A stretch of 64,000 nucleotides of DNA, from assembly GCF_041320275.1 (NCBI RefSeq), contig NZ_CP162023.1, positions 62,001-126,000 of the forward strand, written 5' to 3'. The notes under the pieces are model-generated. The model saw only the letters and a list, made by a program, of their open reading frames with translations. It ran no database searches and had not been told where the DNA came from. Both the position numbers and the translations under genes were made by a program. This DNA comes from Mumia sp. Pv4-285. GTDB taxonomy: Bacteria; Actinomycetota; Actinomycetes; Propionibacteriales; Nocardioidaceae. Positions 42,721 through 51,335 of the stretch are shown here, piece after piece. Position 1 is the first letter of the stretch, and every line of letters starts with the position of its first letter.

Positions 42721-43905
42721 TCAGATCTCGAACGGCATGCCGGCGTAGTTCTCGGCCAGCCCCTTCGCTCCGGCCTCGGACGACGTGACCCAGCGCAGCT
42801 GCGAGAGCTGGAGCTGCTCGTCGAACGGGTCGCCGTTGTGGTGCAGCATGGTCGTCATCCACCAGGAGAAGTGGGTGCAGCGCCAGACGCGGCGCAGCGC
42901 GGTGTCGGAGTAGGCGTCGGTGAGCCGCGCATCGCCCTTGCCGACGAGCTCGGCCAGCGCGGGCGCCAGCAGCGCGACGTCCGCGATCGCGAGGTTGAGG
43001 CCCTTGGCTCCCGTCGGGGGGACGATGTGGGCCGCGTCGCCGGCGAGGAACAGGCGCCCGTGGCTCATCGGAGCATGGACGTACGAACGCATCGGCAGCA
43101 CGCTCTTGTCCGTGATCGGTCCGGGCTCCAGCTGCCAGCCGTCCTGGCCGTGGCCGAGACGGGTCGCGAGCTCGTCCCAGATCCGGTCGTCCGACCACGA
43201 GTCGGGATCGGTGCCGGGCTCGACCTGGAGGTACAGCCGGCTCACGCTCTCCGAGCGCATGGAGTGCAGCGCGAACCCGTTCGGGTGCCAGGCGTAGATC
43301 AGCTCGTCGGTGGAGGGCGCGACGTCGGCGAGGATGCCGAACCACGAGTACGGGTAGGTCCGCTCCCAGGTCGTACCGCCGGGGATCGCGGAGCGACTCG
43401 GGCCGAACGAACCGTCGCAGCCGGCGATCGCGTCGGCCTCCAGGCGTTGCGGTGCGCCGTCGGCGTCCCGGTAGGTCACGGACGGGCGGTCGCTGTCCAG
43501 GTCGTGGAGCTCGGTGTCGCTGATCTCGTAGACCCACTGCTGCCCCGCGGCGGCGCGGGCGTCGACGAGATCCTTCTGCACCTCGGTCTGCCCGTAGACG
43601 TAGACGCTGCGGCCGATCAGGCCCTGGAAGTCGATGTGGTGCCGCTCGTGCGGGAACTGCAGGTAGATGCCGCGGTGCTGGTCGCCCTCGCGTGCCAGCC
43701 GGTCGCCGAGCCCGACCTCGGTGAGGAGGTCGACGCTGCTCTGCTCGAGGATCCCGGCGCGGATGCGCGCTCCGACGTACTCCTGGCTGCGGGTCTCGAG
43801 GACGACCGAGTCGATCCCGCGGGCGGCGAGCAGGTGCGAGAGCAGGAGACCGGCGGGTCCGGCGCCGATGATGGCGACCTGGGTGCGGGACGGTGCGGGA
43901 TTCAT
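42721..43905 (-). CDS. pobA: 4-hydroxybenzoate 3-monooxygenase
   Basis: A 394-residue FAD-dependent aromatic hydroxylase that converts 4-hydroxybenzoate with NADPH and O2 to protocatechuate. The dinucleotide site IIGAGPAGLLLSHLL is at about residue 12. The motif GCDGSFGPSR and the late GRLFLAGDAAHIVPPTGAKGLNLAI (FAD ribityl) are typical. Length and the residues RYPYSWFG-like (TYPYSWFGILAD) match PobA. The upstream gap carries TTCCGCTGGGCGAAA, which is nearly the same palindrome as at the pcaH promoter, so the neighbouring IclR protein probably controls it. It supplies the substrate for pcaHG. Confidence 0.95.
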   Translation of the reverse strand: MNPAPSRTQVAIIGAGPAGLLLSHLLAARGIDSVVLETRSQEYVGARIRAGILEQSSVDLLTEVGLGDRLAREGDQHRGIYLQFPHERHHIDFQGLIGRSVYVYGQTEVQKDLVDARAAAGQQWVYEISDTELHDLDSDRPSVTYRDADGAPQRLEADAIAGCDGSFGPSRSAIPGGTTWERTYPYSWFGILADVAPSTDELIYAWHPNGFALHSMRSESVSRLYLQVEPGTDPDSWSDDRIWDELATRLGHGQDGWQLEPGPITDKSVLPMRSYVHAPMSHGRLFLAGDAAHIVPPTGAKGLNLAIADVALLAPALAELVGKGDARLTDAYSDTALRRVWRCTHFSWWMTTMLHHNGDPFDEQLQLSQLRWVTSSEAGAKGLAENYAGMPFEI

Positions 43906-43948
43906 GGCGCCATTGCACCGCGCGACCGGTCGAGCCGCGAACGAAGCC

Positions 43949-43963
43949 TTCCGCTGGGCGAAA
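43949..43963 (-). promoter_or_regulatory. IclR operator upstream of pobA
   Basis: TTCCGCTGGGCGAAA differs from the pcaH/iclR site TTCCGCTGGACGGAA at only two positions. It lies 44 bp before the pobA ATG. A TGCAAT (43915-43910, minus strand) six bases before the ATG is a possible -10. Confidence 0.6.
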
Positions 43964-43972
43964 CCCGCCTGG

Positions 43973-44716
43973 TCACAGCTGGCGCCCGATCCCCTGCGAC
44001 GCGACCTGCAGGGCGGCGACGAGGCGGCCGCGGTCGCGCTTGAGGTTCGGGACGACCACGCCGATCGACGCGACGACCTGGTCGCCGCGGCGTACGGGGA
44101 CGGCGGCCGAGCAGGCGCCGAGCGACATCTCCTCGTACGTTGTCGCGTAGCCGTCGCGCCGGACCCGGACGAGCTGGTCCTCGAGGATCCCCGGCTGGGT
44201 GACGGTGTAGGGAGTCACGCGGGTCAGCGACGCGAGGACGCGGCGGCGTACGTCGTCCGGCGCGTAGGCGAGCAGCACCTTGCCGACGCCGGTCGCGTGC
44301 ATCGGCAGCGTGGAGCCGATGCTGCTGACCACCGGCACCGACGTGCGACCGCGCATCCGCTCCAGGTAGAGCACCTCGTCGCCGTCGCGCACCGCCAGGT
44401 GCACGGTCGCGAGCGTGGCGGCGTAGATGTCGTGGAGGAACGGCTCGGCAACCTGACGGAGGCCGGCCTCCACCGGCGCGAGCAGCCCGATGTCCCAGAT
44501 CAGGCGGCCGATGACGTACCGGCCGTCCGGGCGCCGCGACAGCGCGCCAGCGGTGGCGAGCTCCCCGACGAGGCGGTGCGCTGTCGGCACCGGGAGGTCG
44601 GCACGGCGGGCGAGCTCGCTGAGGGTGAGCCGTCGGTGGTCGGCGTCGAACGCCGAGAGCAGCGCGAGGATGCGTGTGGCGACCGTGGTGCCGGGTGCCG
44701 ACGTGTTGCCCGCCAT
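43973..44716 (-). CDS. IclR-family regulator of pobA and pca genes
   Basis: 247 residues. The N-terminal winged helix (RILALLSAFDADHRRLTLSELARRADLPVPTAHRLVGELATAGAL) is followed by the IclR effector domain (HLAVRDGDEVLYLERM; SSIGSTLPMHATGVGKVLLAY; LGACSAAVPVRRGDQVVASIGVVVP). It sits between pobA and pcaH and resembles PcaU/PobR/PcaR-type proteins that sense protocatechuate, 4-hydroxybenzoate or 3-oxoadipate. A -10 TATGAT (44764-44759, minus strand) overlaps the shared operator, which fits autorepression together with activation of pcaH. Confidence 0.88.
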   Translation of the reverse strand: MAGNTSAPGTTVATRILALLSAFDADHRRLTLSELARRADLPVPTAHRLVGELATAGALSRRPDGRYVIGRLIWDIGLLAPVEAGLRQVAEPFLHDIYAATLATVHLAVRDGDEVLYLERMRGRTSVPVVSSIGSTLPMHATGVGKVLLAYAPDDVRRRVLASLTRVTPYTVTQPGILEDQLVRVRRDGYATTYEEMSLGACSAAVPVRRGDQVVASIGVVVPNLKRDRGRLVAALQVASQGIGRQL

Positions 44717-44744
44717 GGCCGCCTCACGTCCCTCGTACGGATCC

Positions 44745-44796
44745 TTCCGCTGGACGGAATCATAGTCTTCATCGCGTGAGCGCGGTCACCTAGCGT
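44745..44796. promoter_or_regulatory. Divergent iclR / pcaH control region
   Basis: The operator TTCCG-CTGGA-CGGAA is at 44745-44759. Leftward, the iclR -10 TATGAT (44764-44759) is covered by its edge. Rightward, the pcaH -10 TAGCGT (44791-44796) lies 31 bp downstream, a position suited to activation. pcaH ATG 44804 is seven bases past its -10, so that transcript is leaderless. Confidence 0.65.
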
Positions 44797-44803
44797 GCGG
44801 GAC

Positions 44804-45604
44804 ATGACCACACCTCCGCCCAGCTCCGACAGCGCGATGGCTTCCCAGGCCGAGGTCACCGCCGAGATCCGGGAGATCGAGGCCGCCTACCAGCGCTCCG
44901 GCGTCGAGGAGACGCAGCCTCGGCGCGACTACCCGCCGTACCGCAGCAGCATCCTGCGCCACCCGACGAAGGACCTCCACCACGCCGACCCGGAGACGAT
45001 CGAGCTCTGGGCGCCCTGCTTCGGGCACCGCGACGTCGATCCGCTCGAGGCTGACCTGACGATCCAGCACAACGGCGAGCCGATCGGTGAGCGCATGGTC
45101 GTCACTGGTCGTGTGGTCGACGGAGAGGGGCGCCCCGTACGCCACCAGCTGGTCGAGCTCTGGCAGGCCAACGCCGGCGGCCGCTACATCCACAAGCGCG
45201 ACCAGCACCCCGCGCCGCTCGACCCGAACTTCACCGGCATCGGGCGCTGCCTCACCGACGCCGACGGGGTCTACCGGTTCCAGACGATCAAGCCCGGGCC
45301 GTACCCGTGGAAGAACCACCACAACGCCTGGCGTCCGGCGCACATCCACTTCTCGCTCTTCGGCACCGAGTTCACGCAGCGGATGGTCACGCAGATGTAC
45401 TTCCCGGGCGACCCGCTCTTCCCCCTCGACCCGATCTATCAGACCGTCACCGACGCGAAGGCGCGCGAGCGGCTCGTGGCGACGTACGACCACGATGTCA
45501 CCAGCCACGAGTGGGCCACCGGCTACCGCTGGGACATCGTGCTCACCGGCAGCAACCGGACCTACATGGAGCCCGAGGCTGATTCGAGCGAAGGAACAGC
45601 ATGA
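44804..45604 (+). CDS. pcaH: Protocatechuate 3,4-dioxygenase beta subunit
   Basis: A 266-residue non-heme Fe(III) intradiol dioxygenase subunit that holds the iron and opens the ring of protocatechuate to 3-carboxy-cis,cis-muconate. The iron ligands are in GPYPWKNHHNAWRPAHIHFSLFG (Tyr, two His) and MYFPGDPLF carries the second Tyr region. GRVVDGEGRPVRHQLVELWQANAGGRY is the beta-sandwich signature. First gene of pcaHGB(DC); the stop overlaps pcaG by 4 bp. Confidence 0.96.
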   Translation: MTTPPPSSDSAMASQAEVTAEIREIEAAYQRSGVEETQPRRDYPPYRSSILRHPTKDLHHADPETIELWAPCFGHRDVDPLEADLTIQHNGEPIGERMVVTGRVVDGEGRPVRHQLVELWQANAGGRYIHKRDQHPAPLDPNFTGIGRCLTDADGVYRFQTIKPGPYPWKNHHNAWRPAHIHFSLFGTEFTQRMVTQMYFPGDPLFPLDPIYQTVTDAKARERLVATYDHDVTSHEWATGYRWDIVLTGSNRTYMEPEADSSEGTA

Positions 45605-46158
45605 GCGCCCTTACCCCCACGCCCGGCCAGACCGTCGGACCGTTCTTCCACTACGCCCTCCCGTACGACGGCGACCGCGAGATCGTGCCGCCGGGCACGG
45701 CAGGGGCGATCCAGCTGCACGGCACGGTGTACGACGGCGCGGGCGCGCCGATCCCCGACGCGCTGATCGAGATCTGGCAGGCCGCCCATGACGGCACGGT
45801 CGTCCAGCAGCCGGGCTCGCTGCGGCGCGACGGCTGGACGTTCACCGGCTTCGGGCGGGCGAGCACGCGGCGCGACGGGACGTACTCCCTCTCGACGCTG
45901 GTGCCGGGGCCGACCGAGGAGGGCGCGGCGGCGTTCTTCGCGGTCACGGTGTTCGCGCGGGGGTTGACGAACCGCCTGTTCACGCGCGCGTACGTCCCGG
46001 GTGACGACGCCGCGCTGGCCGCGGATCGGCTGCTCGGCTCCGTCGACGAGGACCGTCGGGGGACGCTGCTGGCGGTCGAGGACGCGCAGGGGTTGCGCTT
46101 CGACATCCGCCTCCAGGGCGCGGACGAGACGGTCTTCCTCCGATTTCCGGGACACTGA
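45601..46158 (+). CDS. pcaG: Protocatechuate 3,4-dioxygenase alpha subunit
   Basis: 185 residues, the structural partner of PcaH. It shares the fold (PTPGQTVGPFFHYALPYDG; GAPIPDALIEIWQAAHDG; GRASTRRDGTYSLSTLVPG) but lacks the iron ligands, as expected for the alpha chain. The start ATG overlaps the pcaH stop. 5 bp separate it from pcaB. Confidence 0.95.
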   Translation: MSALTPTPGQTVGPFFHYALPYDGDREIVPPGTAGAIQLHGTVYDGAGAPIPDALIEIWQAAHDGTVVQQPGSLRRDGWTFTGFGRASTRRDGTYSLSTLVPGPTEEGAAAFFAVTVFARGLTNRLFTRAYVPGDDAALAADRLLGSVDEDRRGTLLAVEDAQGLRFDIRLQGADETVFLRFPGH

Positions 46159-46163
46159 GACCC

Positions 46164-47438
46164 ATGACGGATCTGCTCTGGCCCGGTGACGAGCGGGCCG
46201 GAGGCCTGCTGTCCGACGCGGCCGTCCTCGCGGCGATGGTCCAGGTCGAGCAGGCCTGGCTCGATGCGCTCGTCGACGCCGGGCTCGCCCCGAAGGCGCT
46301 CGACCTGGTCGGCCTCGTCGGTCCGGACGACGTGTCGGCGCTGGCGGCCGGCGCGGAGGGCGGCGGCAATCCCGTGATCGGGCTCGTGACGCTCCTGCGC
46401 GAGCGCGCGGTGCCGCCCGGTGCGGTGGAGTCCGACGCGAGCTGGATCCACCGGGGCCTCACGAGCCAGGACGTCGTCGACACCGGGCTCATGCTCGTCG
46501 TCCGCGACGCTCTCGACCGGATCACGGCCGACGTCCGCGACCAGACGGCATCGCTGATCGGGCTCGTCGAGGCGCACCGCTCGACGACGATGGTCGGACG
46601 CACGCTGACCCAGCACGCCGGGCCGACGACCTTCGGGCTCGTCGCCTCCGGGTGGCTGGACGGCGTGGTCGACGCCGGCGAGGAGATCGGTCGGGTCCGC
46701 GCGTCGCTCCCCGTCCAGGTGGGTGGCGCCGTCGGCACGCTGGCGGCGAGCACGGAGCTGGCGCGGCTCGCGGGTCTGCCTGATCCGGAGTCGACGGCAG
46801 CTCGGGTCGCGCAGCAGACCGCAGGATCGCTCGGGCTGGTCGCGGCGCGGCCTTGGCACGTACGCCGCGGGCCGGTCACGCGGGTCGGTGACGCGCTGGT
46901 CGCGGCCACCGACGTGTGGGGCCAGATCGCGACCGACGTCGTCACGCTCTCCCGCCCCGAGATCGGTGAGCTGGCCGAGCCTGCGAAGGAGGGGCGTGGA
47001 GGTTCGTCGACCATGCCCCAGAAGCAGAACCCGGTCCTGTCGGTGCTCCTGCGTCGCGCCGCGCTCGCCGCGCCCCCGCTCGCCTCCTTGCTGCACACCG
47101 CCGCCTCGCTCGCCGTGGACCAGCGACCGGACGGCTCCTGGCACGCCGAGTGGGACACCCTTCGTACGCTCGCGCGCCGGGCCGTCGTCGCCTCGTCGCA
47201 GGCCGGTGAGCTCCTCGCGGGACTGCGGGTCGATGCCGAGCGGATGCGCGCCAACCTCGATGCTGCTCGGCCGGGAGTCCTCGCCGAGCGGGACGGCATC
47301 CGGCGGCTCGCATCGGGGGCCTCGGCCACCACCACGCCCGCGGATGACCACACCGCCGATTCGTACCTCGGCGCCACCGACCTGCTCGTGGACACGGCGC
47401 TCGCCCGCGCCCGTACCTTCCTGGAGGAACCTGCATGA
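46164..47438 (+). CDS. pcaB: 3-carboxy-cis,cis-muconate cycloisomerase
   Basis: A 424-residue enzyme of the fumarase/aspartase superfamily that lactonises the dioxygenase product. The signature GGSSTMPQKQNPVLSVLL near residue 280 and SWIHRGLTSQDVVDTGLML near residue 95 are clear. The stop overlaps the next start by 4 bp (ATGA). Confidence 0.95.
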   Translation: MTDLLWPGDERAGGLLSDAAVLAAMVQVEQAWLDALVDAGLAPKALDLVGLVGPDDVSALAAGAEGGGNPVIGLVTLLRERAVPPGAVESDASWIHRGLTSQDVVDTGLMLVVRDALDRITADVRDQTASLIGLVEAHRSTTMVGRTLTQHAGPTTFGLVASGWLDGVVDAGEEIGRVRASLPVQVGGAVGTLAASTELARLAGLPDPESTAARVAQQTAGSLGLVAARPWHVRRGPVTRVGDALVAATDVWGQIATDVVTLSRPEIGELAEPAKEGRGGSSTMPQKQNPVLSVLLRRAALAAPPLASLLHTAASLAVDQRPDGSWHAEWDTLRTLARRAVVASSQAGELLAGLRVDAERMRANLDAARPGVLAERDGIRRLASGASATTTPADDHTADSYLGATDLLVDTALARARTFLEEPA

Positions 47439-48643
47439 CCGTCCCCCGCATCACCGGCGTCGAGCTGGCCGGGCACGGCGCGCTCCCCCTCCTCGTCGTC
47501 GGTCCGTCGCTCGGGACGTCGGCTCGGGCGCTGTGGTCGGCTGCGGCCAAGGAGCTCGGCGACGCCTTCCACGTGATCGGGTGGGACCTGCCGGGTCACG
47601 CCGACGGACCCGTCCGAGGGGCGTTCTCGATCGCTGAGCTGGCCGAGGGCGTCCTCGCCTTCGCCGGCGGTGCGGCCGAGGCGCGAGGGGACGAGGCACT
47701 GCGGTTCGCGTACGCGGGTGACTCCGTCGGTGGAGCGGTCGGGTTGCAGCTGATGCTCGACGCCCCCGACGCCGTCACCGCCGCGGTCCTGCTCTGCACC
47801 GGCGCGCAGATCGGGGACGCCGCGATGTGGCAGGAGCGCGCCGCGACCGCACGCGCGTCGGGGACGCCGGCGCTGGTGACGACGTCGGCTCAGCGCTGGT
47901 TCGCGCCGGGGTTCCTCGAGCGTGAGCCCGCGGCCGGGTCGGCGCTGCTGCACGTGCTGCAGGGTGCGGACGCGGAGGGGTACGCGCAGGTGTGTGAGGC
48001 GTTGACGACGTTCGACGTGCGTGATCGGCTGGGCGAGATCACCGTCCCTGTGCTCGCGGTCGCAGGCGCTCATGACGTCGCGACCCCGCCCGCGAAGCTC
48101 GAGGAGATCGTCGCCGGAGTGCAGGACGGCGAGCTGCTCCTCCTCCCCGACGTCGCGCATCTCGCCCCTGTGGAGGCGCCGGCGGAGGTAGCGTCCGCGA
48201 TTCGTGCAGTTGGTCAAGGAATCCCGGGGACAGAACCTGGATCACCTGCACAAATCGCGGACGCTGCGGATGCGTACGCGCGGGGCATGGACGTACGGCG
48301 CGCGGTGCTCGGAGACGCGCACGTCGACCGCGCCACCGCGAACGCGGACCCGTTGACACGTCCGTTCCAGGAGCTGATCACCCGGTACGCATGGGGGGAC
48401 GTCTGGGGGCGCGACGGGCTCGACCGCCGGAGTCGGTCGATGATCACGCTGGCGCTGCTCGCCGCGCTCGGGCACGAGAAGGAGCTCGCGATGCACGTCC
48501 GGGCGGCGTTGCGCAACGGGCTGACGCGCGAAGAGATCGCCGAGGTGCTGCTGCACACGGGGGTGTACGCCGGGGTGCCCGTCACGAACGCCTCGCTCGC
48601 TGTGATGCAGGGCGTCTTCGCCGATCTGGACCAGGAGACCTGA
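47435..48643 (+). CDS. pcaL: Fused 3-oxoadipate enol-lactonase / 4-carboxymuconolactone decarboxylase
   Basis: 402 residues performing two successive steps. Residues 1-250 are the PcaD alpha/beta hydrolase (nucleophile in YAGDSVGGAVG; GAHDVATPP; LLLPDVAHLAPVEAP with the His). Residues from about 275 on are PcaC (RRAVLGDAHVDRATANADPLTRPFQELITRYAWGDVWGRDGLDRRSRSM...). PcaD-PcaC fusions are known in actinobacteria as PcaL. What is odd is the linker (residues 253-276, about ASAIRAVGQGIPGTEPGSPA): its DNA is a copy of the 60-bp palindromic element found in gene gaps. Confidence 0.95.
   Translation: MTVPRITGVELAGHGALPLLVVGPSLGTSARALWSAAAKELGDAFHVIGWDLPGHADGPVRGAFSIAELAEGVLAFAGGAAEARGDEALRFAYAGDSVGGAVGLQLMLDAPDAVTAAVLLCTGAQIGDAAMWQERAATARASGTPALVTTSAQRWFAPGFLEREPAAGSALLHVLQGADAEGYAQVCEALTTFDVRDRLGEITVPVLAVAGAHDVATPPAKLEEIVAGVQDGELLLLPDVAHLAPVEAPAEVASAIRAVGQGIPGTEPGSPAQIADAADAYARGMDVRRAVLGDAHVDRATANADPLTRPFQELITRYAWGDVWGRDGLDRRSRSMITLALLAALGHEKELAMHVRAALRNGLTREEIAEVLLHTGVYAGVPVTNASLAVMQGVFADLDQET
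48193..48262. repeat. 60-bp palindromic element (CGATTTG family) inside pcaL
   Basis: Core 48198-48257. The arms 48193-48209 and 48246-48262 (GTCCGCGATTCGTGCAG and its near-complement) pair over 17 bp with one mismatch. Aligned in reverse orientation to 27571-27630 it has the same 60-bp length, shares TGCAG and CTGCACAAATCG at the ends, and has TCAAGGAATC where that copy has ACAAGGAATC. The central 12 bp have diverged. Confidence 0.75.
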
Positions 48644-48656
48644 GCGCCGATCGTGC

Positions 48657-48697
48657 TAACGTGTTCACGTAACGCACTTGTGTTCGCATAGCGAACA
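48657..48697 (+). promoter_or_regulatory. Promoter and IclR-type operator of pcaFIJ
   Basis: TAACGT (48657-48662) is a possible -10. TGTTCGC-ATA-GCGAACA (48681-48697) is a perfect palindrome downstream of it, so a bound regulator would repress. The same TTCGCATWGCGAA core occurs at 58101-58117 beside the second iclR gene. The site lies between pcaL and pcaF, giving pcaFIJ separate control from pcaHGBL. Confidence 0.65.
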
Positions 48698-48719
48698 TCG
48701 CAGATCTTCGAGGAGCACG

Positions 48720-49922
48720 ATGTCCGCGTACGTGTACGACGCCGTCCGGACCCCCTTCGGCCGTTACGGCGGCGCTCTCTCCGGCGTCCGACCGGACGAC
48801 CTCGCCGCGACCGTCGTCCGTACGACGCTCGAGCGGTCCCCGGCACTCGACCCCGAGGCCATCGGTGACGTGGTGTGGGGCAACGCCAACGGTGCCGGCG
48901 AGGAGAATCGCAACGTCGGCCGCATGGCCGCACTCCTCGCCGGACTGCCCGTCGGCGTCCCCGGCACGACGATCAACCGCCTCTGCGGCTCCAGCCTCGA
49001 CGCCGCGATCACCGGCTCGCGCGCCATCGAGGTCGGCGACGCCGACGTGGTCCTGACCGGGGGCGTCGAGTCGATGAGCCGCGCGCCGTGGGTCATGCCG
49101 AAGCCGAGCCGCGCGTTCCCTGCCGGCAACGTCGAGGCCGTGTCGACCACACTCGGTTGGCGCCTGGTGAACCCGGCGATGCCGAAGGAGTGGACCATCT
49201 CCCTCGGCGAGTCCAACGAACAGCTCCAGGAGCGCTTCGGTATCTCCCGCGAGCGGCAGGACGCGTTCGCGGCGGCGTCGCACCAGCGGGCGTACGCCGC
49301 CTGGGAGGCCGGTCACTACGACGACCTCGTCGTCGGCGTCGAGGGCGCCGAGCTCACGCGCGACGAGGGCATCCGTCCCGACTCCTCGGCGGAGACCCTC
49401 GCGCGGCTCAAGCCGTCGTTCCGCCCCGACGGAACGATCACCGCCGGCAACGCGTCGCCGCTCAACGACGGAGCGTCCGCGGTCCTCCTCGGATCCGAGC
49501 GCGGTGCGGAGCTCATCGGGCGCGATCCCCTGGCCCGAATCGCCGGTCGCGGTGTGATGGCTCTGGAGCCCCAAGCCTTCGGGTACGCCCCCGTCGAGGC
49601 GGCCAACCGCGCGCTCGCTCGTGCCGGGATCGGCTGGGACCAGGTCGGCGCCGTCGAGCTCAACGAGGCCTTCGCCGTCCAGAGCCTCGCCTGCGTCGAC
49701 GCGTGGCCGATCGACGCCGACATCGTCAACCAGTGGGGCGGCGCGATCGCGATCGGTCACCCCCTCGGTGCCTCGGGTGGCCGGATCCTCGGCACGCTCG
49801 CCGCCGTGCTCCGTACGACCAACCAGCGCTGGGGCGTCGCCGCGATCTGCATCGGTGTCGGCCAGGGCCTGGCGGTCGTCCTCGAGAACACCGGCTCCTC
49901 CGAGGGTGGGGCGTCGGCCTGA
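48720..49922 (+). CDS. pcaF: 3-oxoadipyl-CoA thiolase
   Basis: A 400-residue thiolase that splits 3-oxoadipyl-CoA into succinyl-CoA and acetyl-CoA. The acyl-enzyme cysteine is in NRLCGSSLDAA near residue 90. The C-terminal blocks VELNEAFAVQSLACVDAW and GGAIAIGHPLGASGGRI, and the final Cys in AAICIGVGQG, are present. GAGGAG precedes ATG 48720. The stop overlaps pcaI (TGATG). Confidence 0.95.
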   Translation: MSAYVYDAVRTPFGRYGGALSGVRPDDLAATVVRTTLERSPALDPEAIGDVVWGNANGAGEENRNVGRMAALLAGLPVGVPGTTINRLCGSSLDAAITGSRAIEVGDADVVLTGGVESMSRAPWVMPKPSRAFPAGNVEAVSTTLGWRLVNPAMPKEWTISLGESNEQLQERFGISRERQDAFAAASHQRAYAAWEAGHYDDLVVGVEGAELTRDEGIRPDSSAETLARLKPSFRPDGTITAGNASPLNDGASAVLLGSERGAELIGRDPLARIAGRGVMALEPQAFGYAPVEAANRALARAGIGWDQVGAVELNEAFAVQSLACVDAWPIDADIVNQWGGAIAIGHPLGASGGRILGTLAAVLRTTNQRWGVAAICIGVGQGLAVVLENTGSSEGGASA

Positions 49923-50614
49923 TGCGGGTGGTGGACGCCGAGACAGCCGTCGCCGACGTCGCGGACGGTTCGACGGTCCTCATCGGCGGCTTCGGCACCG
50001 CCGGCATGCCTTTCACCCTGGTCGACGCTCTCGTCAGTCAGGGCGCTCGCGACTTGACTGTGGTGAGCAACAACGCCGGCAACGGCGACACGGGTCTCGC
50101 CGCTCTGCTCGCCGCAGGTCAGGTCCGCAAGATGATCTGCTCGTTCCCGCGGCAGGCCGACTCGTACGTGTTCGACGAGCTCTACCGCTCCGGCAAGATC
50201 GAGCTCGAGGTCGTCCCGCAGGGCAACCTCGCCGAGCGCATGCGGGCTGCCGGGGCCGGCATCGGGGCGTTCTTCACGCCGACCGGGTACGGCACGATGC
50301 TCGCCGAGGGCAAGGAGGCGCGGACCATCGACGGTCGCGGCTACGTCCTCGAGTACCCGTTGCGCGGTGACGTCGCCCTGATCGCCGCGCGCCGTGCGGA
50401 CACGGCCGGCAACCTGCTCTTCCACAAGACCGCGCGCAACTTCGGCCCCGTGATGGCGACCGCGGCGACGCTCACCATCGCCGAGGTCGACGACGTCGTC
50501 GAGGCCGGCGCGATCGATCCCGAGGCCGTCGTCACGCCGGGCATCTTCGTCGACCGCGTCGTCGCCCTCGGTGCCGAGCAGCGCGTCGCCGCCCGCGAAG
50601 GAGCGAGCGCATGA
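49922..50614 (+). CDS. pcaI: 3-oxoadipate CoA-transferase subunit A
   Basis: 230 residues. The family I CoA-transferase alpha signature DGSTVLIGGFGTAGMPFTLVDAL is at residues 16-40, followed by SNNAGNGDTGLAAL. With PcaJ it transfers CoA from succinyl-CoA to 3-oxoadipate. Coupled to pcaF upstream and pcaJ downstream by overlapping codons. Confidence 0.95.
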   Translation: MRVVDAETAVADVADGSTVLIGGFGTAGMPFTLVDALVSQGARDLTVVSNNAGNGDTGLAALLAAGQVRKMICSFPRQADSYVFDELYRSGKIELEVVPQGNLAERMRAAGAGIGAFFTPTGYGTMLAEGKEARTIDGRGYVLEYPLRGDVALIAARRADTAGNLLFHKTARNFGPVMATAATLTIAEVDDVVEAGAIDPEAVVTPGIFVDRVVALGAEQRVAAREGASA

Positions 50615-51297
50615 CCGCCGTCGATTCTCCGGTACGCACCGTCGAGCACGCCGACCGTGGACCCCTGTCACGCGATGAGATGGCGCAGGCGATCGCCCGC
50701 GACATCGAGGCCGGGTCGTACGTGAACCTCGGCATCGGCCAGCCGACGCTGGTCGCGAACCACCTCGACATCGAGTCGGGCGTCGTCCTGCACACCGAGA
50801 ACGGCATGCTCGGCATGGGGCCCGCTGCCTCCGGCGACGCTGTCGACCCCGACCTGGTCAACGCCGGCAAGGTCCCGGTCACGGAGCTCGCCGGCGCCTC
50901 GTACTTCCACCACGCCGACTCGTTCGCCATGATGCGCGGCGGCCACCTCGACGTCTGCGTCCTGGGTGCCTTCCAGGTGTCGCAGCACGGCGACCTCGCC
51001 AACTGGCACACCGGCGCGCCGGACGCCATCCCAGCGGTCGGCGGCGCGATGGACCTGGCGGTCGGCGCGAAGCGCGTGTTCGTGATGATGTCGCTGTTCG
51101 CGAAGGACGGGTCGAGCAAGCTGGTGGAGTCGCTCAGCTACCCGGTGACGGGGCTCGCCTGCGTGAGCCGCGTCTACACCGAGCACGCCGTGTTCGACGT
51201 CGGCGCGGACGGCGTGGTCGTACGCGAGACGCACGGCATCTCGGTCGACGAGCTGCGCGAGCGGTTGCCCGTCGCCGTACGCCGGCTCGAGGACTGA
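50611..51297 (+). CDS. pcaJ: 3-oxoadipate CoA-transferase subunit B
   Basis: 228 residues. The beta-subunit block YVNLGIGQPTLVANHL is near residue 37, and the catalytic glutamate is in LHTENGMLGMGP. The start overlaps pcaI by 4 bp. The gene ends the pca cluster; an 88-bp palindrome separates it from the convergent decarboxylase. Confidence 0.95.
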   Translation: MTAVDSPVRTVEHADRGPLSRDEMAQAIARDIEAGSYVNLGIGQPTLVANHLDIESGVVLHTENGMLGMGPAASGDAVDPDLVNAGKVPVTELAGASYFHHADSFAMMRGGHLDVCVLGAFQVSQHGDLANWHTGAPDAIPAVGGAMDLAVGAKRVFVMMSLFAKDGSSKLVESLSYPVTGLACVSRVYTEHAVFDVGADGVVVRETHGISVDELRERLPVAVRRLED

Positions 51298-51335
51298 GGC
51301 GCTCCTCGGCGGTCGTCGCCGCAGTCCGCCGCGCT

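Noticed and set aside
42721-43905. 3-hydroxybenzoate or salicylate hydroxylase instead of PobA
   Set aside because: Length, motif order and the adjacent pca genes fit 4-hydroxybenzoate 3-monooxygenase.
48193-48262. Frameshift joining two separate pca genes
   Set aside because: The frame is uninterrupted and the two-domain PcaL form is known; only the linker DNA is unusual.
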